Source: Calliopsis andreniformis (Eukaryota > Arthropoda > Insecta > Hymenoptera > Andrenidae). From it: a stretch of DNA of 64,000 bases. The notes under the pieces are model-generated. The model searched no databases and was not told the DNA's origin. It saw only the letters and a list, made by a program, of their open reading frames with translations. The position numbers were made by a program, and so were the translations under genes. Shown piece by piece: positions 1 through 12,767 of this stretch; position 1 is the stretch's first letter; the number at the start of each line of letters is the position of its first letter. The stretch lies in assembly GCF_051401765.1 (NCBI RefSeq), contig NW_027480463.1, positions 2,356,001 through 2,420,000 of the forward strand, written 5' to 3'.

Positions 1-4
1 TCAA

Positions 5-161
5 TCTTCAGCCCTCAGTCCTCAACATTCAGTTGTCAATCCACAATCCTCAATAGAATATCCTCAATTCACAGTTTTCAATACCCAATACTCAATCTGC
101 AATCTTCAAATCTCTATCCAGAAACATAAATTCTCGTCACTCAACCCTCGACACTCAGTAC
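5..161 (+). repeat. 157-bp conserved block, type 4 (exemplar, left-unit marker)
   Basis: Type 4 reads AATATCCTCAATTCACAG, has CAACATTCAGTTG upstream, and has CCAGAAACATAAATTC where other types read CCACAAACATCAATTC. Its cores at 71, 7811, 12838, 22468 and 27325 define the starts of the left-domain units. It does not occur after 27.5 kb. Confidence 0.88.
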
Positions 162-433
162 TCAATGTTCAATCCTCATCCTCAATTTTGAATCTTCAAT
201 GCCCAATACTGAATCTTCAATTAGCAATCCTCAATCCCCAATCCTCAATCCTCAATCCTCAATCCTCAGCCTTCAATCCTCAATACTCAATTTTCAATCC
301 TCAATCCGCAATCCTCAATCCTCATTCGTCAATCCTCAATACCCAATCCTCAATCTTCAATCCTCAATCCTCAATTCTCAATTCTCAATCCTCAATCCTC
401 AGACCTCAGACATCAATATTCAACACTCAGTCC

Positions 434-439
434 TCGTCC
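434..439 (+). repeat. 6-bp skip unit TCGTCC (exemplar)
   Basis: This shortened unit lies inside the CCTCGT module. Variants are TCGTTC and TCGTAC. It is one of the recurrent register-shifting units. Confidence 0.82.
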
Positions 440-915
440 TCAATCCACAACCCTCAATCCTCAACCCTCAATGTTTAATCATCAATATTCAATCTTCAAT
501 CCTCAATCCTCAACCCTCAATCCTCAATCCTCAATCCTCAATCTTCAATCCTCAATCCTCAATCCTCAATCCTCAATCCTCAATCCTCGATCCTCAAACC
601 GCAATCTTCAATCCTCAGTCCCAAATCCTCAATTTTCAGTACTCACTCCTCAATCCTCAATCTTCAATCCTCAATACTCAGTCTTCAACACTCAATCCTC
701 AATCCTCTATCCTCAATCCTCATTCTTCTATCCTCAATCCTCAATCCTCAATCCTCAATCCTCGATCCTCAATCTTCAACCCTCAATACTCAATCTTCAA
801 TCCTCCATCCTCAATCCTCAATCCTCAATCCTCAATCCTCAATCCTCAATCTTCAATCCTCAATACTCAATCTTCAATCCTCAATCCTCAATCCTCAATC
901 CTCAATCCTCAATCT

Positions 916-921
916 TAATCT
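916..921 (+). repeat. 6-bp skip unit TAATCT (exemplar)
   Basis: TCAATCT is followed by a shortened unit, TAATCT, and then TCAATCC, moving the register by one base. The same element recurs dozens of times, usually followed by CAGTAC. R1 copies lie near 35220, 36729, 38016, 38530, 39470, 40408, 41430 and 42063, with an ATATTAATCT form near 42205. It also places TAA stops in + strand frames. Confidence 0.85.
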
Positions 922-1000
922 TCAATCCTCAATCCTCAATCCTCAATCCTCAATCCTCAATCCTCAATCCTCAATCATCAATGTTCAATCCTCAATACCC

Positions 1001-1040
1001 GATCCTCAGGCTTCAATCCTCAATTATCGATCCTCAATCC
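1001..1040 (+). repeat. GATCCTCAGGCT module
   Basis: A recognisable run of variant heptamers (GATCC, TCAGGCT, TCAATCC, TCAATTA, TCGATCC) begins at 1001, 13761, 23391, 28095, 30680, 40482, 48466 and 58360. The last two copies read TCAAACC where the others read TCAATTA. Each precedes a type-1 block by 165-173 bp, so module and block travel together. Confidence 0.83.
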
Positions 1041-1099
1041 TCAATCATCAATCCTCAGTCCTCAAACCTCAATCTTGAACCCCAATCCTGAATCCTCAA

Positions 1100-1256
1100 T
1101 CTTCAGCCCTCAGTCCTCCACAGTCAGTGGTCCATCCTCAATCCTCAATAGAATATCATGATTTCACAGTTTTCAATACTCAATACTCAACCTGCAATCT
1201 TCAAATCTCTATCCACAAACATCAATTCTCATCACTCAACCCTCAACACTCAGTCC
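1100..1256 (+). repeat. 157-bp conserved block, type 1 (exemplar)
   Basis: Type 1 reads AATATCATGATTTCACAG at the centre and contains the 8-bp palindrome ATCATGAT. Core positions (first base of ACAGTTTTCAATA) are 1166, 13926, 23556, 28261, 30846, 32934, 37386, 40648, 45030 and 55510. Variants with AACATCATG are at 38838, 47068 and 56962; variants with GAGTACCATG are at 48639 and 58533. Every copy spans about 66 bp before to 90 bp after the core. The ATG in the palindrome opens an identical short frame in each copy, which I treat as incidental. Many copies follow a GATCCTCAGGCT module by about 165-173 bp. Confidence 0.9.
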
Positions 1257-1564
1257 CCAATCCTCAATATTCAAGCCTCAATCCTCAATCCTCGATCCAC
1301 AATCCTCAACCCGCAATCCTCAATACTCAATCTTCAATCCTCAATCCTCAACCCGCAATCCTCAATTCGCAATCCTCAATAGTCGATCTTCAATCCTCAA
1401 TACTCAATATTCACTCCACAATCCTCAATCCTCAATACTCAATCCTCATTCTTCAATCCTCAATACCCAATCCTCAATCTTCAACCCTCAATCCTCAATC
1501 CTCAATTCTCAATCCTCAATCGTCAGTCCTCAGTCCTCAAACCTCAAACATCAACCCTCAGCCC

Positions 1565-1570
1565 TCATCC
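1565..1570 (+). repeat. 6-bp skip unit TCATCC (exemplar)
   Basis: It usually follows TCAGCCC or TCAGACC, a little before a type-2, type-3 or type-6 block. Right-domain copies occur near 36850, 38650, 39896, 41046 and 41690, with equivalents in R2 and R3. Confidence 0.82.
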
Positions 1571-1638
1571 TCAATCCTCAATCCTCAATCCTCAATTCTC
1601 AATCTTCAATCCTCAATACTCAATCTTCAATCCTCAAT

Positions 1639-1686
1639 GCTCAGTCCTCAAATTTCAATTCTGAATCCTCAATCCGGAACCCTCAA
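1639..1686 (+). repeat. CCGG-containing module preceding many blocks
   Basis: A conserved run from GCTCAGTCCTCAAATTTC to AATCCGGAACCCTC sits directly before most type-2, type-3 and type-6 blocks and before the AACATCATG sub-variant of type 1. It brings one of the few recurrent CpG sites in the array. Two copies (near 33439 and 51628) read AATACGGAA instead, which marks them as closely related. Confidence 0.8.
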
Positions 1687-1843
1687 TCTTCAGCCCTCAG
1701 ACCTCAACAATCAGTTGTCAACCCTCAATCCTCAATAGAATATACTCAATTCACAGTTTTCAATACTCAATACTCAATCTGCAATCTTCAAATCTCTATC
1801 CACAAACATAAATTCTTATCACTCAACCCTCAACACTCAGTCC
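1687..1843 (+). repeat. 157-bp conserved block, type 2 (exemplar, commonest)
   Basis: Type 2 reads AATATACTCAATTCACAG. Cores are at 1753, 2725, 5042, 6124, 14513, 17892, 18974, 24143, 25079, 28848, 31433, 33521, 37820, 39272, 41235, 45464, 47502, 49205, 50600, 51716, 55944, 57396, 59099, 60501 and 63410. Sub-variants are TTCGCAG at 39272, 47502 and 57396, GATTATAC at 50600 and 60501, and ACTCGATTC at 33521; these track the higher-order units. Although far from consensus, all units inside the block are 7 bp long, so it is a diverged stretch of the array, not an insertion. Confidence 0.9.
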
Positions 1844-4215
1844 TCAACGCTCAATCCTCAATCCTCAATTCTCAATTCTCAATCCTCAATCCTCAATCCT
1901 CAATCGTCAATCTTCAATCCTCAATACTCAATCCCCAATCCTCAATCCTCAATCCTCAATCCTCAATCGTCAATCTTCAATCCTCAATACTCAATCTTCA
2001 ATCCTCAATCCTCAATACTCAATACTCAATCCTCATTCTACAATCCTCAACACCCAATCCTCAATCTTCAATCCTCAACCTTCAATCATCAATATTCAAT
2101 CTTCAATCTTCAATCCTCAATCCTCAATCCTCAATACTCAATCCTCAATCCTCAATCCTCAATCTTAATCTTCAATCCTCAGTACTCAATCTTCAATCCT
2201 CAATCCTCAATCCTCAATCCTCAATCCTCAATCTTCAATCCCCAATACTCAATCTTCAATCCTCAATCTTCAATCCTCAATCCTCAATCCTCAATCCTCA
2301 ATCCTCAATCGTCAATCTTCAATCCTCAATACTCAATCTTCAATCGTCAATCCTCAATACTCAATACTCAATCCTCATTCTTCAATCCTCAATACCCAAT
2401 CCTCAATCTTCAATCCTCAATGCTCAATCCTCAATCCTCAATCCTCAATCTTCAATCCTCAATCGTCAATCCTCAATCCACAATCCTCAATCTTCAATCC
2501 TCAATACTCAGTCTTCAATCCTCAATCCTCAATCCTCAACCCTGAATCCTCAATCCTCAATCCTCAATCGTCAACCTTCAATCCTCAATACTCAATCTTC
2601 AATCCTCAATGCTCAGTCCTCAAATTTCAATTCTGAATCCTCAATCCGGAACCCTCAATCTTCAGCCCTCAGACCTCAACAATCAGTTGTCAACCCTCAA
2701 TCCTCAATAGAATATACTCAATTCACAGTTTTCAATACTCAATACTCAATCTGCAATCTTCAAATCTCTATCCACAAACATAAATTCTCATCACTCAACC
2801 CTCAACACTCAGTCCTCAACGCTCAATCCTCAATCCTCAATTCTCAATCCTCAATCCTCAATCCTCAATCGTCAATCTTCAATCCTCAATACTCAATCCC
2901 CAATCCTCAATCCTCAATCCTCAATCCTCAATCGTCAATCTTCAATCCTCAATACTCAATCTTCAATCCTCAATCCTCAATACTCAATACTCAATCCTCA
3001 TTCTACAATCCTCAACACCCAATCCTCAATCTTCAATCCTCAACCTTCAATCATCAATATTCAATCTTCAATCTTCAATCCTCAATCCTCAATCCTCAAT
3101 ACTCAATCCTCAATCCTCAATCCTCAATCTTAATCTTCAATCCTCAGTACTCAATCTTCAATCCTCAATCCTCAATCCTCAATCCTCAATCCTCAATCTT
3201 CAATCCCCAATACTCAATCTTCAATCCTCAATCTTCAATCCTCAATCCTCAATCCTCAATCCTCAATCCTCAATCGTCAATCTTCAATCCTCAATACTCA
3301 ATCTTCAATCGTCAATCCTCAATACTCAATACTCAATCCTCATTCTTCAATCCTCAATACCCAATCCTCAATCTTCAATCCTCAATGCTCAATCCTCAAT
3401 CCTCAATCCTCAATCTTCAATCCTCAATCGTCAATCCTCAATCCACAATCCTCAATCTTCAATCCTCAATACTCAGTCTTCAATCCTCAATCCTCAATCC
3501 TCAACCCTGAATCCTCAATCCTCAATCCTCAATCGTCAACCTTCAATCCTCAATACTCAATCTTCAATCCTCAATCCTCAACCCTCAATCCTCAATCCTC
3601 ATTCTTCAATCCTCAATACCCAATCCTCAATCTTCAATCCTCAATCCTGAGTCCTCAATCATCAATCCTCAATCCTCAATCCTCAATCCTCAGACCTCAA
3701 CCGTCAATACTCAACCCTCAGTCCTCGTACTCAATCCACAACCCTCAATCCTCGATCCTCAACCTTGAATCATCAATATTCAATCTTCAATCCTCAATCC
3801 TCAATCCTCAATACTCAATACTCAATCCTCAATGTTCTATCCTCAATACGCAATCCTCAATCTTCAATCCTCAATCCTCAGTCCTCAATCCTCAACCCTC
3901 AATCCTCAATCCTCAACCTTAATCTTCAATCCTCAGTACTCAATCTTCAATCCTCAATGCTGAATCCTCAATCCTCAATCCTCATTCTTCAATCCTCAAT
4001 ACCCAATCCTCAATCTTCAACCCTCAATCCTCAATCCTCAATGATCAATCCTCAATCCTCAGTCCTCAGTCCTCAAACCTCAATCCTCAACCCTCAGCCC
4101 TCATCCTCAATCCTCAATCCTCAATCCTCAATCCTCAATTCTCAATCTTCAATCCTCAATACTCAATCTTCAATCCTCAATGCTCAGTCCTCAAATTTCA
4201 ATTCTGAATCCTCAA

Positions 4216-4372
4216 CCTTCAGCCCTCAGTCCTCAACAATCAGTTGTCAATCCTCAATCCTCAATAGAATATACTCAATACACAGTTTTCAATACTCAAT
4301 ACTCAATCTGCAATCTTCAAATCTCTATCCACAAACATCAATTCTCATCACTCAACCCTCAACACTCAGTCC
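4216..4372 (+). repeat. 157-bp conserved block, type 3 (exemplar)
   Basis: Type 3 differs from type 2 by reading CAATACACAG instead of CAATTCACAG. Cores are at 4282, 17132, 34156, 41870, 46050, 49840, 52351 and 59741. In the right domain it usually lies 635 bp after a type-2 block (642 bp at 59099/59741). Confidence 0.88.
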
Positions 4373-6842
4373 TCAACGCTCAATCCTCAACCCTCAATTC
4401 TCAATCTTCAGTCCTCAATACTGAACCTTCAATCCTCAATCCTCAATCCTCAGTCCTCAATCCTCAATCCTCAATCTTAATCTTCAATCCTCAGTACTCA
4501 ATCTTCAATCCTCAATCCTCAATCCTCAATCCCCAATCCTCAATCTTCAATCCTCAATACTCAATCTTCAATCCTCAATCCTCAATCCTCAATCCTCAAT
4601 CCTCAATCCCCAATATTAATCATCAATCCTCAGTACTAAATCATCAAGCCTCAATCCTCAATTCTCAATCCTCAATCCTCTACCTTCAATCCTCAATACT
4701 CATTCTTCAATCCTCAATCCTCAATCCTCAATCCTCAATCCTCAATCGTCAATCTTCAATCCTCAATACTCAATCTTCAATCCTCAATCCTCAATACTCA
4801 ATACTCAATCCTCAGTCCTCAGTCCTCAAACCTCAATCCTCAACCCTCAGACCTCATCCTCAATCCTCAATCCTCAATCCTCAATTCTCAATCTTCAATC
4901 CTCAATACTCAATCTTCAATCCTCAATGCTCAGTCCTCAAATTTCAATTCTGAATGCTCAATCCGGAATCCTCAATCTTCCGCCCTCAGTCCTCAACAAT
5001 CAGTTGTCAATCCTTTATCCTCAATATAATATACTCAATTCACAGTTTTCAATACTCAATACTCAATCTGCAATCTTCAAATCTCTATCCACAAACATCA
5101 ATTCTCATCACTCAACCCTCAACACTCAGTCCTCAACGCTCAATCCTCAATCCTCAATTCTCAATCTTCAATCCTCAATACTGAACCTTCAATCCTCAAT
5201 CCTCAATCCTCAGTCCTCAATCCTCAATCCCCAATCCTCAATCGTCAATCTTCAATCCTCAATACTCAATCTTCAATTCTCAATCCTCAATACTCAATAC
5301 TCAATCCTCATTCTACAATCCTCAATACCCAATCCTCAATCTTCAATCCTCAACCTTCAATCATCAATATTCAATCTTCAATCCTCAATCCTCAATCCTC
5401 AATACTCAATCCTCAATCCTCAATATTCTATCCTCAGTACGCAATCCTTAATCTTCAATCCTCAATCCTCAATCCTCAATCCTCAATCCTCAATCCTCAA
5501 TCTCAATCTTCAATCCTCAACACTCAATATTCAATCCTCATTCTTCAATCCTCAATACCCAATCCTCAATCTTCAATCCTCAATCCTCAATCCTCAGTTC
5601 GCAATCCTCAATCCTCAATCCTCAGACCTCAGGCATCAACACTCAAACCTCAGTCCTCGTTCTCAATCCACAACCCTCAATCCTCGATCCTCAATCTTCA
5701 ATCATCAATATTCAACCCGCAATCCTCAATTCGCAATCCTCAATAGTCGATCTTCAATCCTCAATACTCAATATTCACTCCTCAATCCTCAATCCTCAAT
5801 ACTCAATCCTCATTCTTCAATCCTCAATACCCAATCCTCAATCTTCAACCCTCAATCCTCCATCCTCAATTCTCAATCCTCAATCCTCAATCCTCAGTCC
5901 TCAGTCCTCAAACCTCAAACATCAACCCTCAGCCCTCATCCTCAATCCTCAATCCTCAATCCTCAATTCTCAATCTTCAATCCTCAACACTCAATCTTCA
6001 ATCCTCAATGCTCAGTCCTCAAATTTCAATTCTGAATCCTCAATCCGGAACCCTCAATCTTCAGCCCTCAGACCTCAACAATCAGTTGTCAATCCTCAAT
6101 CCTCAATAGAATATACTCAATTCACAGTTTTCAATACTCAATACTCAATCTGCAATCTTCAAATCTCTATCCACAAACATCAATTCTCATCACTCAACCC
6201 TCAACACTCAGTCCTCAACGCTCAATCCTCAATCCTCAATACTGAACCTTCAATCCTCAATCCTCAATCCTCAGTCCTCAATCCTCAATCCTCAATCTTA
6301 ATCTTCAATCCTCAGTACTCAATCTTCAATCCTCAATCCTCAATCCTCAATCCTCAATCCTCAACCTTCAATCCTCAATACTCAATCTTCAATCCTCAAT
6401 CCTCAATCCTCAATCCTCAATCCTCAATCCCCAATCTTAATCTTCAATCCTCAGTACTCAATCATCAAGCCTCAATCCTCAATTCTCAATCCTCAATCCT
6501 CTACCTTCAATCCTCAATACTCAATCTTCAATCCTCAATTCTCAATCCTCAATCCTCAATCCTCAATCCTCAATCCTCAATCGTCAATCTTCAATCCTCA
6601 ATACTCAATCTTCAATCCTCAATCCTCAATACTCAATACTCAATCCTCATTCTACAATCCTCAATACCCAATCCCCAATCTTCAATCCTCAACCTTCAAT
6701 CATCAATATTCAATCCTCAATACTCAGTCTTCAATCCTCAATCCTCAATCCTCAATCCTCAATGTTCTATCCTCAGTACGCAATCCTCAATCTTCAATCC
6801 TCAATCCTCAATCCTCAATCCTCAATCCTCAATCCTCAATCC

Positions 6843-6848
6843 TCAATC
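6843..6848 (+). repeat. 6-bp skip unit TCAATC (exemplar)
   Basis: A heptamer without its last base is followed by TCAATCT, then TCAACAC and TCAATAT. It recurs near the start of each complete right-domain unit (about 34881, 42595, 53075 and 61395) and in the left units. Confidence 0.75.
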
Positions 6849-7740
6849 TCAATCTTCAATCCTCAACACTCAATATTCAATCCTCATTCTTCAATCCTCA
6901 ATACCCAATCCTCAATCTTCAATCCTCAATCCTCAATCCTCAGTTCGCAATCCTCAATCCTCAATCCTCAGACCTCAGGCATCAACACTAAACCCTCACT
7001 CCTCGTTCTCAATCCACAACCCTCAATCCTCGATCCTCAATCTTCAATCATCAATATTCAACCTTCAATCCTCAATCCTCAATCCTCAATACTCAATCCT
7101 CAATCCTCAATGTTCTATCCTCAATACGCAATCCTCAATCTTCAATCCTCAATCCTCAATCCTCAATCCTCAATCCTCAACCCTCAATCTTAATCTTCAA
7201 TCCTCAATACTCAGTCTGCAATCCTCAATCCTCAATCCTCCATCTTCAACCCTCAATCCTCAAGCGTCAATCCTCAGTCCTCACTCCTCAATCCTCATTC
7301 TTCAATCTTCAATACCGAATCCTGAATCTTCAATCCTCAATCCTCAATCCTCAATCCTCAATCTTCTTCTTCAATCCTCAGTACTCAATCTTCAATCCTC
7401 AATCCACATTCCTCAATCCTCAATCCTCAATCTTCAATACCCAATACTCAATCTTCAATCCTCAATCCTCAATCCTCAATCCTCAATCCTCAATCCTCAA
7501 TCCTCATTCTTCGATCCTCAATACCCAATCCTCAATCTTCAATCCTCAATCCTCAATCCCCAATTCTCAATCCTCAATCCTCTGTCCTTAGTCCTCAAAC
7601 CTCAATCCTCAACCCTCTGCCCTCATCCTCAATCCTCAATCCTCAATCCTCAACCCTCAATCTTCAATCCTCAATACTCAATCTTCAATCCTCAATCCTC
7701 AGTCCTCAAACCTCAATTCTGAATCCTCAATCCTGAATCC

Positions 7741-10700
7741 TCAATCTTCAGCCCTCAGTCCTCAACATTCAGTTGTCACTCCACAATCCTCAACAGAATA
7801 TCCTCAATTCACAGTTTTCAATACCCAATACTCAATCTGCAATCTTCAAATCTCTATCCAGAAACATAAATTCTCATCACTCAACCCTCAACACTCAGTA
7901 CTCAATGTTCAATCCTCATCCTCAATTTTGAATCTTCAATGCCCAATACTGAATCTTCAATTCGCAGACCTCAATCCCCAAACCTCAATCCTCAATCCTC
8001 AATCCTCAGTCTTCAATCCTCAATACTCAATCTTCAATCCTCAATCCGCAATCCTCAATCCTCATTCGTCAATCCTCAATACCCAATCCTCAATCTTCAA
8101 TCCTCAATCCTCAATTCTCAATTCTCAATCCTCAATCCTCAGACCTCAGACATCAATATTCAACACTCAGTCCTCGTCCTCAATCCACAACCCTCAATCT
8201 TCAACCCTCAATGTTTAATCATCAATATTCAATCTTCAATCCTCAATCCTCAATCCCCAATCCTCAATCCTCAATATTCAATCATCAATACTCAATCTTC
8301 AATCCTCAATCCTCAATCCTCAATCCTCAATACTCAATACTCAATCCTCAATCTTAATCTTCAATCCTCAACCCTCAATCCTCAATCCTCAATCCTCAAT
8401 CCTCAAACCCCAATCTTCAATCCTCAGTCCCAAATCCTCAATCTTCAATACTCACTCCTCAATCCTCAATCCTCAATCCTCAATCCTCAATCTTAATCTT
8501 CAATCCTCAGTACTCAATCTTCAATCCTCAATCCTAAATCCTCAATCCTCGATCGTCAACCTTCAATCCTCAATACTCAATCTTCAATCCTCAATCCTCA
8601 ATCCTCAATCCTCAATCCTCAATCCTCAATCCTCATTCTTCAATCCTCAATACCCAATCCTCAATCTTCAACCCTCAATCCTCAATCCTCAATTCTCAAT
8701 CCTCAATCCTCAGTCCTCAATCTTCAATCCTCAATCCTCAATCCTCAGTCCTCAATTCTCGATCTTCAATCCTCAATACTGAACCTTCAATCCTCAATCC
8801 TCAATCCTCAGTCCTCAATCCTCAATCCTCAATCTTAATCTTCAATCCTCAATACTCAATCTTCAATCCTCAATCCTCAATCCTCAATCCTCAATCCTCA
8901 ATTCTCAATCCTCAATCGTCAATCTTCAATCCTCAATACTCAATCTTCAATCCTCAATCCTCAATACTCAATACTCAATCCTCATTCTACAATCCTCAAT
9001 ACCCACTCCTCAATCTTCAATCCTCAATCTTCAATCATCAATATTCAATCTTCAATCCTCAATCCTCAATCCTCAATACTCAATCCTCAATCCTCAATGT
9101 TCTATCCTCAGTACGCAATCCTCAATCTTCAATCCTCAATCCTCAATCCTCAATCCTCAATCCTCAATCCTCAATCTCAATCTTCAATCCTCAACACTCA
9201 ATATTCAATCCTCATTCTTCAATCCTCAATACCCAATCCTCAATCTTCAATCCTCAATCCTCAATCCTCAGTTCGCAATCCTCAATCCTCAATCCTCAGA
9301 CCTCAGGCATCAACACTCAACCCTCAGTCCTCGTTCCCAATCCACAACCCTCAATCCTCGATTCTCAATCTTCAATCATCAATATTAAACCTTCAATCCT
9401 CAATCCTCAATCCTCAATACTCAATCCTCAATCCTCAATCGTCAATATTCAATGCTCAATACTCAATCTTCAATCCTCAATCCTCAATACTCAGTACTCA
9501 ATCCTCATTCTTCAATCCTCAATACCCAATCCTCAATCTTCAATCCTCAATCCTCAATCCTCAGTCCTCAATTCTCGATCTTCAATCCTCAATACTGAAC
9601 CTTCAATCCTCAATCCTCAATCCTCAGTCCTCAATCCTCAATCCTCAATCTTAATCTTCAATCCTCAGTACTCAATCTTCAATCCTCAATCCTCAATCCT
9701 CAATCCTCAATCCTCAATTCTCAATCTTCAATCCTCAATACTCAATCTTCAATCCTCAATCCTCAATCCTCAATCCTCAATCCTCAATCCCCAATCTTAA
9801 TCTTCAATACTCAGTACTCAATTATCAAGCCTCAATCCTCAATTCTCAATCCTCAATCCTCTACCTTCAATCCTCAATACTCAATCTTCAATCCTCAATC
9901 CTCAATCCTCAATCCTCAATCCTCAATATTCAATCCTCGATACTCAATCTTCAACCCTCAATCCTCAATCCTCAATCCTCAATCCTCAAACACCAATACT
10001 CAACCCTCAGTCCTCGTCCTCATTCCACAACCCTCAATCCTCGATCCTCAATCTTCAATCATCAATATTCAATCTTCAATCCTCAATCCTCAATCCTCAA
10101 TACTTAATACTCAATCCTCAATGTTCTATCCTCAATACGCAATCCTCAATCTTCAATCCTCAATCCTCAATGCTCAATCCTCAATCCTCAATCCTCAATC
10201 TTAACCTTCAATCCTCAACCCTCAATCCTCAATCCTCAATCCTCAATCCTCAAACCCCAATCTTCAATCCTCAGTCCCAAATCCTCAATCTTCAATACTC
10301 ACTCCTCAATCCTCAATCCTCAATCCTCAATCTTAATCTTCAATCCTCAGTACTCAATCTTCAATCCTCAATCCTAAATCCTCAATCCTCGATCGTCAAC
10401 CTTCAATCCTGAATACTTAATCTTCAATCCCCAATCCTCAATCCTCAATCCTCAATCCTCAATCCTCATTCTTCAATCCTCAATACACAATCCTCAATCT
10501 TCAACCCTCAATCCTCAATCCTCAATTCTCAATCCTCAATCCTCAGTCCTCAATCTTCAATCCTCAATCCTCAATCCTCAATCCTCAATTCTCGATCTTC
10601 AATCCTCAATACTGATCCTTCAATCCTCAATCCTCAATCCTCAGTCCTCAATCCTCAATCCTCAATCTTAATCTTCAATCCTCAGTACTCAATCTTCAAT

Positions 10701-12767
10701 CCTCAATCCTCAATCCTCAATCCTCAATCCTCAATCTTCAATCCTCAATACTCAATCTTCAATCCTCAATCCTCAATCCTCAATCCTCAATCCTCAATCC
10801 CCAATCTTAATCTTCAATCCTCAGTACTCAATCATCAAGCCTCAATCCTCAATTCTCAATCCTCAATCCCCTACCTTCAATCCTCAATACTCAATCTTCA
10901 ATCCTCAATCCTCAATCCTCAATCCTCAATCCTCAATCCTCAATCCTCAATCGTCAATCTTCAATCCTCAATACTCAATCTTCAATCCCCAATCCTCAAT
11001 ACTCAATACTCAATCCTCATTCTACAATCCTCAATACCCAATCCTCAATCTTCAATCCTCAATCTTCAATCATCAATATTCAATCTTCAATCCTCAATCC
11101 TCAGTCCTCAATACTCAATCCTCAATCCTCAATGTTCTATCCTCAGTACGCAATCCTCAATCTTCAATCCTCAATCCTCAATCCTCAATGCTCAATCCTC
11201 AATCCTCAATCTCAATCTTCAATCCTCAACACTCAATATTCAATCCTCATTCTTCAATCCTCAATACCCAATCCTCAATCTTCAATCCTCAATCCTCAAT
11301 CCTCAGTTCGCAATCCTCAATCCTCAATCCTCAGACCTCAGGCATCAACACTCAACCCTCAGTCCTCGTTCTCAATCCACAACCCTCAATCCTCGATCCT
11401 CAATCTTCAATCATCAATATTCAACCTTCAATCCTCAATCCTCAATCCTCAATACTCAATCCTCAATCCTCAATGTTTCATCCTCAATACGCAATCCTCA
11501 ATCTTCAATCCTCAAACCTCAATCCTCAATCCTCAATCCTCAACCCTCGATCTTAATCTTCAATCCTCAGTACTCAATCTTCAATCCCCAATCCTCAATA
11601 CTCAATCCTCAATCCTCATTATTCAATCCTCAATACCCAATCCTCAATCTTCGATCCTCGATACTCAATCCTCAATCCTCAATCCTCAATCCTCAATCCT
11701 CAATTCTCAATCCTCAATCCTCAATCCTCAATCGTCAATATTCAATGCTCAATACTCAATCTTCAATCCTCAATCCTCAATACTCAGTACTCAATCCTCA
11801 TTCTTCAATCCTCAATACCCAATCCTCAATCTTCAATCCTCAATCCTCAATTCTCAATCCTCAACCCTCAATCCTCAGACCTCAAACATCAATCCTCAAC
11901 CCTCAGTCCTCGTCCTCAATCCACAACCCCCAACACTCTATCCTCAATCTTCAATTGTCAATCCTCAATCCTCAATCCACAATCCTGAATCCTCAATCCT
12001 GAATCCTCAACCTTCAGCCCTCAGTCCTCAACAATCAGTTGTCAATCCTCAATCCTCAAGAGAATATCATCAATTCACAGACTTCAATACTCAATACTCA
12101 ATCTGCAATCTTCAAATCTCTATCCACAAACATCAATTCTCATCACTCAACCCTCAGCACTCAGTCTTCAATCCTCAATCCTCAATCCTCAATCCTCAAT
12201 CCTCATTCTTCAATCCTCAATACCCAATTCTCAATCTTCAATCCTCAATCCTCAATCCTCAGTTCTCAATCCACAATCCTCAATCCTCAGACCTCAAACA
12301 GCAGTAGTCAACCCTCAGTCCTCGTCCTCAATCCACAACCATCAATACTCAATCCTCAATATTCAATCATCAATATTCAATCTTCAGTCCTCAATCCTCA
12401 ATCCTCAATCCTCAATCCTCAATGTTCAATCCGCAATACCCAATCCTCAATCTTCTATCCGCAATCCTCAATCCTCAATCCTCAATCCTCAATCCTCAAT
12501 CCTCAATCCTCAATCTTCAATACTCAATACTCAATCTTCAATCCTCAATCCTCAATCCTCAATCCTCAATCCTCAATCTTCAATCCTCAATACTCAATCT
12601 TCAATCCTCAATCCTCAATCCTCAATCCTCAATCCTCAATCCTCAATCTTAATCTTCAATCCTCAGTACTCAATCCTCAACCCTCAATCTTCAATCCTCA
12701 ATACTCAATCTTCAATCCTCAATCCTCAGTCCTCAAACCTCAATTCTGAATCCTCAATCCTGAATCC
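7741..12767 (+). repeat. Left-domain higher-order unit Ub
   Basis: This unit starts with a type-4 block (core 7811) that resembles the block at 71 but carries its own changes, for example an A-to-C change shortly after the GTTG arm. It is sparse in 157-bp blocks: only 7811 and 12077. Its back half, from about 9563, recurs from about 19081 at an offset of 9511-9518 bp, rising to 9630 bp after a 119-bp expansion in the later copy. Confidence 0.8.
11331..11427 (+). repeat. CCTCGT module (second recurrent variant block)
   Basis: A run of variant units from TCAGACCTCAGGCATC through CAGTCCTCGTTCTC and CCACAACCCTCAATCC to TCATCAATATTC recurs throughout the window. CCTCGT anchors include 432, 3723, 5655, 7001, 8172, 9329, 10012, 11364, 11908, 12320, 13199, 15511, 16559 and 18505, and more follow. 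Its TCGTCC, TCGTTC or TCGTAC unit is 6 bp long. Some units carry it in two or three diverged forms. Confidence 0.78.

Larger units (their letters stand above)
1620..3555 (+). repeat. Private tandem duplication in Ua, 972-bp step
   Basis: Two adjacent copies (about 1620-2590 and 2591-3555) each carry a type-2 block (1753 and 2725) with the same variants, and the same later landmarks (2236 and 3201). The step is 972 bp at the blocks and 965 bp later, because the first copy has one additional heptamer. Uc has only one block at the equivalent place (14513), so this duplication arose after Ua and Uc separated, or was lost from Uc. Confidence 0.8.
1..7740 (+). repeat. Left-domain higher-order unit Ua
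   Basis: This unit begins at a type-4 157-bp block, and the next type-4 block starts the following unit 7740 bp later. It has seven 157-bp blocks, with cores at 71, 1166, 1753, 2725, 4282, 5042 and 6124. Positions 1 to about 6210 recur from 12768 at offsets of 12767, then 12760, then about 12850 bp, with only scattered base differences. The offset changes at a 7-bp indel and at private internal duplications. The left edge is the window edge, so the true start may lie further left. Confidence 0.85.

Noticed and set aside
1100..1256. The 157-bp block as an inserted transposon or short interspersed element
   Set aside because: It divides into 7-bp units in register with both flanks and has no terminal repeats, target-site duplication, tail or RNA polymerase III boxes.
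1158..1382. A 74-codon frame starting at the ATG of type-1 blocks and recurring in all 15 copies
   Set aside because: Its recurrence is explained by duplication of the block. It reads through ordinary variant heptamers, and the neighbouring frame is also open over the same bases. No ribosome-binding or promoter signal was seen.
5041..5060. TATA-like AATATAATATAC sequence before the block core at 5042 as a promoter
   Set aside because: It is a one-base variant of the AATAGAATATAC found in other block copies, present only at 5042 and 17892, with no associated gene.
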